DNA from: Blautia sp.
Lineage (GTDB): Bacteria > Bacillota > Clostridia > Lachnospirales > Lachnospiraceae
NCBI GenBank assembly: GCA_022777285.1
Contig: JALFGN010000056.1
Location: forward strand, 1 to 64,000
Length of the DNA stretch: 64,000 bases
Direction: 5' to 3'
The notes below the pieces were generated by a model. The model saw only the letters and a program-made list of their open reading frames with translations, was not told the origin of the DNA and made no database searches. This document shows positions 43,560 to 52,224 of the stretch, piece after piece; position 1 is the stretch's first letter; each line of letters opens with the position of its first letter. Position numbers and translations under genes: made by a program.

Positions 43560-44629
43560 ACCATCCCGCCTTCCATAGAAATTTCAGAAAAAGGAGCCCC
43601 TTCCTCATGCATTTCTTCCGCTATTTTTTCATAAAATTCTTTCCACTGCTTTCCTACACGTTCTCTGCTGTAAAACAAATGCCCTTCATAGGATGCATGC
43701 GCACTTCTTTCATAGAAAATCCGGTCTGTCTTCAGAATGTTCAGAGTTTCTACAAAATCCGCTCTGTCCTTTCCCTGTAATACATAATCGGAAAGGATGG
43801 GTTCATAAATATCCAGATTTCGTACCAGTACAGGAAGCCCACAGTTCATAGCTTCCAGAATCGTCATAGGGAACAGTTCCTCATAAGATGGAAGGAAAAG
43901 CACATCGGCCATATTATAGATCTGATTCATCTTTTCCCGTTCTGTCATACCCAGAAAACGGATATTATCCGGCAGCTGTTTCATAGCTTTTTGGATCTGC
44001 TTGTAACCTTTTGAAATTTTCCCGAAGGAAAATCCTCCTGCCCACAAAAACATACATTCCGGCATTTCTTCTGCTGCTTTTATAAAATCCAGTACCCCTT
44101 TTCGCTCCTGCAGCTGTCCCACACCCAGAACCACAAATGCATCCGGACGAATCCGGTATTCTTTCCGGATATGCATACGCGCTTCCAGGGAAAGAGGATA
44201 AAACGTCTCTTCTGAAACCACATTGGGTATATAGGAAATCTTATTTCGTGGAATTCCACAATGGCACAACGCATCCACAAAACAGGGATTCACGGTAACC
44301 AGATAGTCCATCTTCCGGTAAAAAGAAATCATATACCAGTTAAAAATCCTTCTGGCAAATCCCGGAATACCGATACTGTTCTCTACCGTTTCCGGAAGGA
44401 AATGGACAGAACCGACTGTTTTTCCGTTTTTCCTGCATTTTGCAATCTGGAAATAAAATTCCGGATTTATAGAATGATAATGGGTAATCTCACAGATCCT
44501 TTTCCCATTTTCACAGACTGTAAATTTCTCTTTCAATACTTGCTTTACCAGTTCCACCTGTTCATCATGAGCAGACAGAACTCCGTGCCCTTTCACGATA
44601 TCTGCCTTGGACATCATATTGATCTGCAT
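43556..44629 (-). CDS. GT4-family glycosyltransferase, probably glycolipid-forming
   Basis: A 357-residue GT-B glycosyltransferase. The N terminus INMMSKADIVKGHGVLSAHDEQVELVK matches lipid-glycosylating enzymes that follow a diacylglycerol glucosyltransferase in Firmicutes. The C-terminal donor site is visible: VVLGVGQLQERKGVLDFIKA and SYEELFPMTILEAMNCGLPVLVRN (the E-x7-E motif). I chose ATG 44629 with GAGGAGG nine bases upstream; this gives a 65-base overlap with the previous gene, which is real because the conserved N terminus lies within it. Predicted to add the second sugar to a membrane glycolipid; the sugar is unknown. Confidence 0.88.
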   Translation of the reverse strand: MQINMMSKADIVKGHGVLSAHDEQVELVKQVLKEKFTVCENGKRICEITHYHSINPEFYFQIAKCRKNGKTVGSVHFLPETVENSIGIPGFARRIFNWYMISFYRKMDYLVTVNPCFVDALCHCGIPRNKISYIPNVVSEETFYPLSLEARMHIRKEYRIRPDAFVVLGVGQLQERKGVLDFIKAAEEMPECMFLWAGGFSFGKISKGYKQIQKAMKQLPDNIRFLGMTEREKMNQIYNMADVLFLPSYEELFPMTILEAMNCGLPVLVRNLDIYEPILSDYVLQGKDRADFVETLNILKTDRIFYERSAHASYEGHLFYSRERVGKQWKEFYEKIAEEMHEEGAPFSEISMEGGMV

Positions 44630-45791
44630 AGACAAATGCCTCCTCGTAAACTTTTTCTATAGAAATACCAAAATTTCTGTCAGAAAACACCTGTGCCGTT
44701 TCCCATCCTGCTTGTCCCATTTCCTGTCTCCTTGTCTCATTTTCCAACAGATATTTCACATGAAGCTTAAACTGCTCATAAGAATCATACTGAAATCCAT
44801 TCCATCCATCCAGGACCACCCCATCCAGACACAAATCCCTTCTGCAAAGAACAGGAACCCGGCTTGCCATCGCTTCCATATACGTCATCCCCTGTGTTTC
44901 ACTGGTGGATGCACAGACAAATACATGTCCCAGCTGATAGATTTCCCCCACCTTTTCCGGAGAAATCATGCCAGTGAATCTTACTTGTTCCCGGATTCCA
45001 AGCATATCGGTCATTTGCTCCAGTTCCTGCCGATCAGGACCGTCTCCTCCAATCAACAGACCGATGGATTTCTCCCCTTCTTTGATCAGCCGTGCAAACC
45101 ATACAAGAATTTCTTCCAGATTCTTTTCTTTGGCAAGCCTTCCGATACTCACCAGAATTTTCCTGTCCTTCGGAAAACCAAGGGCACTCCTTCTTTGTAT
45201 TTTTTCTTCCTGTGTCAATTGCCCGGAAAATCGATGCAAAGAAATTCCGCTTGGAACAACGGAAATTTTTTCCGTAATTCCATAGCTGTTCAGGATTTTT
45301 TCCACTTTTTTGGAAGGAACTACCAGAACATCGACTTTTTTCAATACTACTCGTAAAAAACTGGCCACTATTTTTTCCTCGTTCCAATCGTTTCTTATCC
45401 CTTTGGGCAGATAATGCACATAATCTCCATAAGAAGTATGACAGGTATGCACCAGAGGACAGCCGCACGCTCTGCTGATTCGCACCGCATGGCAAAAAGT
45501 CATAAATTCACACTGGGAATGCACCACATCCGGTCTCCATCGAATCAGCTCTTTCACAAAGCTGTTTCCAAAGAAAGGAAGACTTCCTCTTGCACCCGGA
45601 TAGATTTGTTTCAGGCTTACGGATGGGATAAAATATACGTCTTTTTCTTTTCGGGCTCTGCCGGAATCTGACAGGGTAAGTACACGTACTTCATGTCCTC
45701 TTTTTTCCATCTCCCGCTTCAGATTCCGCACAGAAGTAACGACTCCATTGATGACCGGTTCATACCAGTCTGTTGTAATCAATATTTTCAA
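44565..45791 (-). CDS. GT4-family glycosyltransferase, diacylglycerol glucosyltransferase-like
   Basis: A 408-residue GT-B enzyme. The N terminus ILITTDWYEPVINGVVTSVRNLKREMEKRGHEVRVLT is typical of 1,2-diacylglycerol 3-glucosyltransferases. HTCHTSYGDYVHYLPKG is the acceptor-side loop. The donor site has VSIGRLAKEKNLEEIL and ASTSETQGMTYMEAMASRVPVLCR (E-x7-E). It starts with TTG at 45791, preceded by GAGGTGAACGGAA; no ATG is available near the conserved N terminus. It is the first gene of a three-gene unit ending in the TVP38 protein. Probably makes the monoglycosyl-diacylglycerol anchor of membrane glycolipid or lipoteichoic-acid-like polymers. Confidence 0.88.
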   Translation of the reverse strand: MKILITTDWYEPVINGVVTSVRNLKREMEKRGHEVRVLTLSDSGRARKEKDVYFIPSVSLKQIYPGARGSLPFFGNSFVKELIRWRPDVVHSQCEFMTFCHAVRISRACGCPLVHTCHTSYGDYVHYLPKGIRNDWNEEKIVASFLRVVLKKVDVLVVPSKKVEKILNSYGITEKISVVPSGISLHRFSGQLTQEEKIQRRSALGFPKDRKILVSIGRLAKEKNLEEILVWFARLIKEGEKSIGLLIGGDGPDRQELEQMTDMLGIREQVRFTGMISPEKVGEIYQLGHVFVCASTSETQGMTYMEAMASRVPVLCRRDLCLDGVVLDGWNGFQYDSYEQFKLHVKYLLENETRRQEMGQAGWETAQVFSDRNFGISIEKVYEEAFVYADQYDVQGRYRERARSSVCS

Positions 45792-45883
45792 TTCCGTTCA
45801 CCTCGTTCTTTTTTTCTTAATGGTACTTTACCGACCTTAAGAAAACTACCTGGGAATTTTAAAATTTTTCGAAAGAAAAAGAA

Positions 45884-45918
45884 AAAAAGAACGGCCGGTT
45901 TCCCGATTCGTTCTTTTT
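45884..45918 (-). terminator. Terminator of the uxuA-uxuB-traX unit
   Basis: AAAAAGAACG pairs with CGTTCTTTTT around a 15-base loop, with a T-run on the minus strand, seven bases past the TraX-like stop codon. Confidence 0.85.
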
Positions 45919-45924
45919 GTTTTC

Positions 45925-46662
45925 TTATATAGAGAATAAAATATTTCTGATCATTACCAGTACCAGCAGATGCAGCGGATAAAACCAGTAAAAAAAAGCT
46001 TTTATGGAGCGCCCCCTTTTTCCGTTATACAGATTCAGAAAAACGAACGCCAGACATGCAGCCGGCTCCCACAAAAGGCAAAGGCAGCCGGCTATGGTTT
46101 TTTCTGCCGGATACAGGTAAAACAAATACAATACCAGAATCAAAAGCACGCCCTTCCAACTATAATCCGTCCGCATAAGATTCCCTGCTAAAAGCCCGAC
46201 ACATGCAGGAAGAAGAGCCAGAACCGGGGATTTTTGCCTGAGTACCTCCATCGCCCATATGGTGAGCAGACCAATCAACAAAGTAAAGAACACATTCTGA
46301 TAAGTAAATTCCAGTATCTGATACCGAAAAGCCAGATCAAATGGAATCTCGGAGATCAGAGCAAAGAGGAAGAGCCGCATCGCATAGTTCTTTCTGTTTG
46401 AAGTATGAAAAAAACCTTCTACCAGAAGAAAACAAAAAATGGGAAAGGCAATCCTTCCCACATTTCTGAACCATACATCTGCCCGCAGTAAGAAATGCGT
46501 CCTGTCAAAGTCAAGCGCGCTGGCCAGTTGATGATTATAGGCATAAATCGCCCCTTTTTCCAGTACAACGGCACCGATATGGTCAATCAGCATGGCTATG
46601 ACCGCAATCCGTTTCAAAGCAGCCCCCGAAAGAATCGGGGGCATCCATCTGTTTTTATACAT
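45925..46662 (-). CDS. TraX-family membrane protein
   Basis: A 245-residue integral membrane protein with about eight helices. It has the TraX-family pattern ALKRIAVIAMLIDHIGAVVLEKG, then RNVGRIAFPIFCFLLVEGFFHTSNRKNYAMRL and a C-terminal FFYWFYPLHLLVLVMI. The family is named after an F-plasmid pilin acetylase, but chromosomal Firmicutes members are not conjugation genes and their function is unknown; acyltransferase-3-like topology suggests acylation of a surface molecule. It overlaps the uxuB stop by eight bases. No other conjugation gene is nearby. Confidence 0.85.
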   Translation of the reverse strand: MYKNRWMPPILSGAALKRIAVIAMLIDHIGAVVLEKGAIYAYNHQLASALDFDRTHFLLRADVWFRNVGRIAFPIFCFLLVEGFFHTSNRKNYAMRLFLFALISEIPFDLAFRYQILEFTYQNVFFTLLIGLLTIWAMEVLRQKSPVLALLPACVGLLAGNLMRTDYSWKGVLLILVLYLFYLYPAEKTIAGCLCLLWEPAACLAFVFLNLYNGKRGRSIKAFFYWFYPLHLLVLVMIRNILFSI

Positions 46663-48265
46663 ATTTCCTTAAAGTTGCACGAACCGCTCCCGGTCCTGCA
46701 GTCATTTCCTTGAGGTATCCGCATACCAGTTCTGCAAGCCCTGCTTCATACAGATCCACACCGAAAATCTGTTTCATTTTCAGTACCGGACCAATGACGG
46801 CTTCTGTATTCTGTCCCGGCTCCAGTTTCAGTTGTTCTGCATAAGGACATACCACAGACAAAAGAGGATCCGGACTCAGTTCAAAGGCCTTTCCTTCATC
46901 GTCCACAGCCATCAGATAACGAAGCCAGCCTGCCAGCACCAGAGGGATTCGTTTCAGATTTTGGATATCCAGATTTTCCCTGGTTTCATAAGTCTTTATG
47001 GTTTCCCCAAAACGAATGGCAAGCTTTTGGGAGGTATCGGTTGCAATCCTCTGTGGGGTATCCGGCATAAACGGATTCGGTATACGGATATTTACGACAG
47101 TATCAATAAATTCTTTCGGATCAAGCACTCCCGGATTCACGACTGCCGGAAGTCCTTCTCCGTATCCGATGATCCGAACCAGTTCTTTCAGTTCCGGATC
47201 TTTCATTTCGTCAGAAATCTTTTCATATCCCAGAAGACATCCAAAAACTGCAAGAGCCGTATGAAGGGGATTCAGACAGGTACAGACTTTCATTTTCTCC
47301 ACCTGATCTACGGTTTCTCTGTCGGTAAACAGAATGCCTCCCGTTTCCAGTTTCGGTCTCCCGTTTGGAAAATGATCTTCTATTACAAGGTATTCACATT
47401 CTTCTGCATTCACAAAGGGAGATGCATAGGTTCCTTTGGATGTCACGGCCATTTTCAGATCATCGATGCCGTCTTTTTCCAGCATTTCCTGCACCTGCTT
47501 ATCCGGCCGTGGAGTAATCTTATCGATCATTGTCCATGGAAAAGAGACTTTTTCGTCTTTGGAGAGATATTCGACAAATCCTTTCTTTACCAGATTCGCT
47601 TCTTCCCAGGATTTTGCAAAGGTCATCATAGACTGTTTGAGTACATCTCCATTATGAGAACAGTTATCCATGCTCACCATGGCCACTGGCAATTCTCCTG
47701 CCAGATATCGCTCATACAGAAGGGCAGCAGAAAGTCCCATGTAACTGACCGGTGCAGCAGGACCTGCTTCCAGATCCTTCTTCACATCCTCTTTCAGGTT
47801 TCCTTTTGTGTCTGTCAGTGCATATCCTTTTTCTGTAATGGTATAGCTTACCATCTGAAGGGAATCCCTTCGGAAGATTTCTTTTAATCGTGCATACTCT
47901 TCCTGCAAAGCAGAGGATGCAATCACAGACTGGGCAATGCTGCCGATCACGGTTTTTTCCATCGTTCCGTCTGCTTTCAAAGTAACCAGCACGCTGAGAT
48001 TGTCGTGGGGCCGATAGATTTTCTCAATAATTTCGGGATTGCTTCCGCTCACTGCAATAAGGCCTCTGTCAAGAATCCCTTCGTTCAGCAGATTCTGCAC
48101 CACATTTGCCTGAAAAGCCCGGAAAATATTTCCGGTTCCGAAATGAAGCCAGAAAGGCGCTTCCTTTGTTTTCGCCCACACAGTCTCCAGATCATATGCA
48201 GGAAGCCGATAACCTGCCTGTAAAAAACCTTCCCTGTTTTTCAGTCCTTCTCTTGTCAACTTCAT
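46655..48265 (-). CDS. uxuB: Fructuronate reductase / mannitol dehydrogenase-family enzyme
   Basis: A 536-residue NAD-dependent polyol dehydrogenase. The N-terminal Rossmann part has FWLHFGTGNIFRAFQANVVQNLL, and the catalytic region has MVSMDNCSHNGDVLKQ, FPWTMIDKITPRPD and CTCLNPLHTALAVFGCLLGYEKISD. It should interconvert D-mannonate and D-fructuronate, the step before UxuA in glucuronate breakdown. I chose ATG 48265, one base after the uxuA stop, over a start 13 codons upstream inside uxuA. Adjacency to uxuA makes the fructuronate assignment strong. Confidence 0.92.
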   Translation of the reverse strand: MKLTREGLKNREGFLQAGYRLPAYDLETVWAKTKEAPFWLHFGTGNIFRAFQANVVQNLLNEGILDRGLIAVSGSNPEIIEKIYRPHDNLSVLVTLKADGTMEKTVIGSIAQSVIASSALQEEYARLKEIFRRDSLQMVSYTITEKGYALTDTKGNLKEDVKKDLEAGPAAPVSYMGLSAALLYERYLAGELPVAMVSMDNCSHNGDVLKQSMMTFAKSWEEANLVKKGFVEYLSKDEKVSFPWTMIDKITPRPDKQVQEMLEKDGIDDLKMAVTSKGTYASPFVNAEECEYLVIEDHFPNGRPKLETGGILFTDRETVDQVEKMKVCTCLNPLHTALAVFGCLLGYEKISDEMKDPELKELVRIIGYGEGLPAVVNPGVLDPKEFIDTVVNIRIPNPFMPDTPQRIATDTSQKLAIRFGETIKTYETRENLDIQNLKRIPLVLAGWLRYLMAVDDEGKAFELSPDPLLSVVCPYAEQLKLEPGQNTEAVIGPVLKMKQIFGVDLYEAGLAELVCGYLKEMTAGPGAVRATLRKYV

Positions 48266-48266
48266 A

Positions 48267-49334
48267 TTATCTGCTTCCCTTCTCAATTGCTTCCCAAAGT
48301 CCATTCAGATACGCAGCACCCAGCGCACGGTCATACAGACCATATCCCGGCATTGCCACCTCATCCCAGATCATTCGTCCATGATCCGGACGGATCGGTC
48401 CTGTAAATCCGATTTCATATAAAGCTTTCATGATTTCATACATATCAAATGTACCATCGGAAGACAGATGTGCAGCTTCCTCAAAATCGGTCGGTGTATT
48501 GAATTTCAGATTTCGCACATGGGCAAAATGAATTCTTCCTTTCAGAGAACGAATCATGTCCGGAAGATCATTTTCCAGATTGGTTCCATAGGAACCGGAA
48601 CAGAAGGTGACTCCATTGTGTGGATTATCCACCATTTCCATCATACGGAGAATATTTTTCTTGTTGATGATAATGCGCGGAAGACCAAACACACTCCATG
48701 CAGGATCATCTGGATGAATCGCCATATTAATATCATATTTGTCACATACCGGCATGATTCTTTCCAGGAAGTATTTCAGGTTTTCAAACAGTTTTTCCTC
48801 ATCAATATCTTTGTACATTTCGAACAGTTCTTTTACATGCTCCATTCGCTCCGGTTCCCATCCCGGCATAACGGTACCGTTCATATCCCCTGAAATAGAA
48901 GCAAACATATTCTCCGGATCAATGGCATCGACTGCCTCCTGGGTATAAGCCAGTACCGTAGAACCATCCGGACGTACTCTTGCCAGTTCGGTTCTTGTCC
49001 AGTCAAAGACAGGCATGAAATTATAGCATACCAGATGAATCTCTTCTTTTCCCAGATTTTCCAGTGTTTCAATATAATTGTCAATGTACTGGTCTCTGTC
49101 TGCTGCACCTGTTTTAATTGCATCGTGTACATTGACACTTTCGATTCCTGCCACATGAAGTCCTGCTGCTTCCACTTCTTCTTTCATCTGACGGATCCGT
49201 TCTCTTGTCCATACTTCTCCCGGCGCTGTGTCATACAACGTGGTGATCACACCGGTGACGCCCGGAATCTGACGAATCTGTTTCAGTGTCACCGTATCAA
49301 ATTTTGCTCCATACCATCTCAATGTCATTTCCAT
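48267..49334 (-). CDS. uxuA: Mannonate dehydratase
   Basis: It dehydrates D-mannonate to 2-keto-3-deoxygluconate in hexuronate catabolism; a metal-dependent TIM-barrel enzyme. Motifs are MTLRWYGAKFDTVTLKQIRQIPGV at the N terminus, CYNFMPVFDWTRTEL, MAIHPDDPAWSVFGLPRI, CSGSYGTNLENDLPDMI, HFAHVRN and RPDHGRMIWDE. The 355-residue length is normal. The operon promoter region has a TATAAT-like -10 at 49389-49384 and a 21-bp tandem operator at 49410-49451. No kdgK/kdgA or hexuronate transporter is adjacent. Confidence 0.96.
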   Translation of the reverse strand: MEMTLRWYGAKFDTVTLKQIRQIPGVTGVITTLYDTAPGEVWTRERIRQMKEEVEAAGLHVAGIESVNVHDAIKTGAADRDQYIDNYIETLENLGKEEIHLVCYNFMPVFDWTRTELARVRPDGSTVLAYTQEAVDAIDPENMFASISGDMNGTVMPGWEPERMEHVKELFEMYKDIDEEKLFENLKYFLERIMPVCDKYDINMAIHPDDPAWSVFGLPRIIINKKNILRMMEMVDNPHNGVTFCSGSYGTNLENDLPDMIRSLKGRIHFAHVRNLKFNTPTDFEEAAHLSSDGTFDMYEIMKALYEIGFTGPIRPDHGRMIWDEVAMPGYGLYDRALGAAYLNGLWEAIEKGSR

Positions 49335-49409
49335 AATTCTTGTCCTTGCCTTTCACATTTTCTTTCAGTTCGTTTGTACCTTTATTATATAAAATCTGCA
49401 AAGAACTGC

Positions 49410-49451
49410 CATTGGCAAGGTTGCGGTATACATTGCAAAACTTGCGGTATT
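49410..49451 (-). promoter_or_regulatory. Tandem 21-bp operator upstream of uxuA
   Basis: Two direct repeats at 49410-49430 and 49431-49451 share 16 of 21 bases, each ending TTGCGGTAT on the plus strand, with exactly 21-bp spacing. They lie about 35-75 bases upstream of the presumed start point, next to a weak -35. This is the geometry of AraC/XylS-family activator sites. Confidence 0.65.
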
Positions 49452-49452
49452 C

Positions 49453-50124
49453 CTATTCGTTTTTCTCTACGATTTCGTTTTTATTTTTATAAATGCTGTT
49501 TGCAGGCACTACCCCTCTTACCGAAGAAAGCGGATAAATATTCGAATGACTTCCTACGACCGTACCAGGATTCAGAACAGAACCGCATCCGACTTCTACT
49601 TCATCTCCCAGCATTGCCCCAAACTTTTTCATACCGGTTTCCATGTTCTGTTCTGCCGCCTTTACTACAACCAGTTTTTTATCTGATTTTACATTGGAAG
49701 TAATGGAACCTGCACCCATGTGGGATTTGTAACCAAGAATGGAATCGCCTACATAGTTATAATGAGGTACCTGTACTTTATTAAACAGAATCACATTTTT
49801 CAATTCTGTGGAATTTCCCACAACTGCCCCTTCTCCTACCAGCGCATTTCCCCGGATAAATGCACAGTGACGGATTTCCGCATCCTTACCGATAATTGCC
49901 GGTCCGTTAATCCATGCAGTCGGCGCAACTTTTGCAGATTTTGCGATCCACACATTCTCCCCTTTTTTCTCGTACTCTTCTTCACTTAATGTATGACCAA
50001 GTTTTACAATAAATGCACTGATCAGAGGAAGTACTTCCCATGGATAAGTCTTGCTCTCCAGCAGTTCTTTTGCCAGGGTCTGATTTAAATCACTATAAAG
50101 TTCACTGATTTTTAACTGTTCCAT
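49453..50124 (-). CDS. Left-handed beta-helix nucleotidyl/acyltransferase-like protein
   Basis: A 223-residue protein of hexapeptide repeats (WIAKSAKVAPTAWINGPAIIGKDAEIRHCAFIRGNALVGEGAVVGNSTELKNVIL) forming a left-handed beta helix, like the C-terminal half of GlmU. It lacks the N-terminal pyrophosphorylase domain, so names such as UDP-GlcNAc pyrophosphorylase would overstate it. The catalytic-like histidine region may be YKSHMGAGSITSNVKSDKK. The first 50 residues are helical. It begins three bases after topB ends, on the same strand. The substrate is unknown. Confidence 0.82.
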   Translation of the reverse strand: MEQLKISELYSDLNQTLAKELLESKTYPWEVLPLISAFIVKLGHTLSEEEYEKKGENVWIAKSAKVAPTAWINGPAIIGKDAEIRHCAFIRGNALVGEGAVVGNSTELKNVILFNKVQVPHYNYVGDSILGYKSHMGAGSITSNVKSDKKLVVVKAAEQNMETGMKKFGAMLGDEVEVGCGSVLNPGTVVGSHSNIYPLSSVRGVVPANSIYKNKNEIVEKNE

Positions 50125-50127
50125 TCT

Positions 50128-52146
50128 TTACCTCTTTCTGCCGGTTCTTCCGGCTCTTTCTTTGGACGGTTTTTCATAATATATAGCAGCTGCATCAAAA
50201 TACTGGCGCAAAGCCAGCTGATTGCGCAGCCCCAAAACACCGTCTGTTCTGCTTTTAATAAAGTTTTCCAGTTTTGCCATATATTCATCCGATGTAATCT
50301 GACCTTCTGCCACATAAGTAAGTCCTTTTTCCCAACTTGCAGTCAACTCCGGATTCAGAAGCGAACGGATGGATGCATTGACCACATCAAAAATCATTTC
50401 TCCTAAAAGTGTCGGAGTAATCACCTGAGTTTTCTTATTCAACGCCAGATATCGGATGGTCATCAGTTTCTTAAGAATCTCTGCGCGGGTAGCACTGGTT
50501 CCGATTCCGCTTCCCTTGATCTGTGCCCGCAGTTCTTCGTCTTCAATGAGCTGTCCTGCATTTTCCATAGCAAGAATCATGGAACCGGAGGTATATCTTT
50601 TTGGCGGAGAAGTCTCTCCTTCTTTGATCTGATAGGCTTTGATCTGCAGGACACTGCCCTTTTTCAAAGTTTTCAGAGTCTCCAGAAATTCCTGGTCGGC
50701 CGTCTGCTCTCCTGTCTGATTCTTTCCAAAAGTATTTCCCGCTACCTTCAGATAGCCTTCCGACAAAAGAATTTTAAACGAAGAAAACAGGCGCTCTTTT
50801 TCTGTCACAGAAGTGATGCTGACTTTCTGATATACGGCCGGCGGATAAAAAATGCTCAGGAAACGCCGCACAATGATTTCATATACTTTTGCGGCAGAAG
50901 TATGGAGACTTGCCAGTGCGTTCATTCCCTGTCCCGTAGGGATAATGGCATAATGATCGGTAATCTGTTTGTCATTTACATACCGTGTCTTTGTCAGGTT
51001 CTGATACAGACTGCCTGCCAGAATCTCTTCTGCATATGGTTTTCCTGTACTGTAATTCAGAAGTCCCTGTATATTTTTCCGGATTTCCTTTGCAACTGCA
51101 GAAGACAGGACTCTGGCATCGGTTCTTGGATACGTAACCAGTTTCTTTTCATAAAGTTCCTGAACGATTTTCAAGGTTTCATCCGGACTGATTTTGAAGA
51201 ATCTGGAACATTCATTCTGCAGTTCTGCCAGATTGTAAAGAAGCGGCGGATTTTTATTTTCTTTCTTTTTCTCCAGCTTTTCAATCACTGCTTCAAGGGG
51301 TGGATTGGCGCTGAGAATTTTCACCAGTGCTTCTGCATCTTCTTTTTTCTTAAAGCCGTTTTCCTTATACAGTTTTGGTGACTGGTAATATCGGCTGCCT
51401 TCCACGCCGCGCCATTCTCCTTCAAAATCCCGTTCTGCTGCACAGAGGATTCCTACCACCCGGTAAAATGGTGTCTTTACAAAAGCACGAATCTCCCGCT
51501 CTCTGCGCACGACCATTCCCAGCACACAGGTCATGACCCGCCCTACAGAAATGGCCTGATAATTGGTTCCCAGATAAGAAGATACGGCATTTCCATATTT
51601 CAGCGTCAGAAGCCTTGAAAAATTAATGCCCATCAGGTAATCTTCTTTTGCTCTTAAGTACGCAGATGCAGACAGGTTATCATAGGCAGAAAGATCTTTT
51701 GCTTCCCGGATCCCCCGGATAATTTCTTCTTCTGTCTGAGAATCGATCCATACCCTTTTCTGCTCCTTCTCCCTGACTCCTGCCATCATGGCAACCAGAC
51801 GGTAAATATATTCTCCTTCCCGTCCGGAGTCTGTACACACGTAAATCGTAGAGACATCTTCCCGGTTCAGAAGATTGCTGACGATCTGAAACTGTTTTTC
51901 CACAGAAGGAATCACTTCGTATAAAAAAGTTTCCGGAAGAAAGGGAAGGGTATCCAGACTCCAGCGTTTGTATTTTATATCGTATTTTTCCGGATAACTC
52001 ATCGTCACCAGATGTCCGACACACCAGGTCACAATGGCAGTTTCCGATTCCAGATATCCGTCTTTTCTGGCTCCGTTTATCTTCAGCGCTTTTGCAAATT
52101 CCTGTGCCACACTGGGCTTTTCTGCAATAAATAATGATTTGCCCAT
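50128..52146 (-). CDS. topB: DNA topoisomerase III
   Basis: A type IA topoisomerase of 672 residues. The TOPRIM domain starts SLFIAEKPSVAQEFAKAL and contains VCTDSGREGEYIYRLV. The active-site region is LVTYPRTDARVL with the catalytic tyrosine. Other signatures are YLMGINFSRLLT and IGTSATRAEILKKL. There is no C-terminal zinc-ribbon tail, and the end is short and basic. I chose ATG 52146 (MGKSLFIAEKPS) with GAGGG upstream. A 38-base hairpin (52163-52200) precedes it. Chromosomal housekeeping and mobile-element TopB both exist; no mobile genes are near, favouring the former. Confidence 0.95.
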   Translation of the reverse strand: MGKSLFIAEKPSVAQEFAKALKINGARKDGYLESETAIVTWCVGHLVTMSYPEKYDIKYKRWSLDTLPFLPETFLYEVIPSVEKQFQIVSNLLNREDVSTIYVCTDSGREGEYIYRLVAMMAGVREKEQKRVWIDSQTEEEIIRGIREAKDLSAYDNLSASAYLRAKEDYLMGINFSRLLTLKYGNAVSSYLGTNYQAISVGRVMTCVLGMVVRREREIRAFVKTPFYRVVGILCAAERDFEGEWRGVEGSRYYQSPKLYKENGFKKKEDAEALVKILSANPPLEAVIEKLEKKKENKNPPLLYNLAELQNECSRFFKISPDETLKIVQELYEKKLVTYPRTDARVLSSAVAKEIRKNIQGLLNYSTGKPYAEEILAGSLYQNLTKTRYVNDKQITDHYAIIPTGQGMNALASLHTSAAKVYEIIVRRFLSIFYPPAVYQKVSITSVTEKERLFSSFKILLSEGYLKVAGNTFGKNQTGEQTADQEFLETLKTLKKGSVLQIKAYQIKEGETSPPKRYTSGSMILAMENAGQLIEDEELRAQIKGSGIGTSATRAEILKKLMTIRYLALNKKTQVITPTLLGEMIFDVVNASIRSLLNPELTASWEKGLTYVAEGQITSDEYMAKLENFIKSRTDGVLGLRNQLALRQYFDAAAIYYEKPSKERAGRTGRKR

Positions 52147-52162
52147 AAATCCCTCTTTCACG

Positions 52163-52200
52163 CAATCAGACCGGAGGGCATTCCCCGGTCTGACTGATTG
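52163..52200 (-). promoter_or_regulatory. Hairpin between asd and topB
   Basis: CAATCAG.ACCGG pairs with CCGGT.CTG(AC)TGATTG, a 12-bp stem with a two-base bulge. It lies about 20 bases before the topB start, with no T-run on the minus strand. It may reduce topB translation or stabilise asd mRNA. Confidence 0.5.
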
Positions 52201-52224
52201 TAATACGGTATGTTTCCGTGTTTC

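Noticed and set aside
45925..46662. TraX name taken as evidence of a conjugative element
   Set aside because: No relaxase, coupling protein, integrase or other transfer gene is near, and chromosomal TraX-family proteins are common in Firmicutes.
50128..52146. topB as a marker of an integrative element
   Set aside because: Neighbours are housekeeping genes (asd, argH) and no mobile-element genes or attachment repeats were found.
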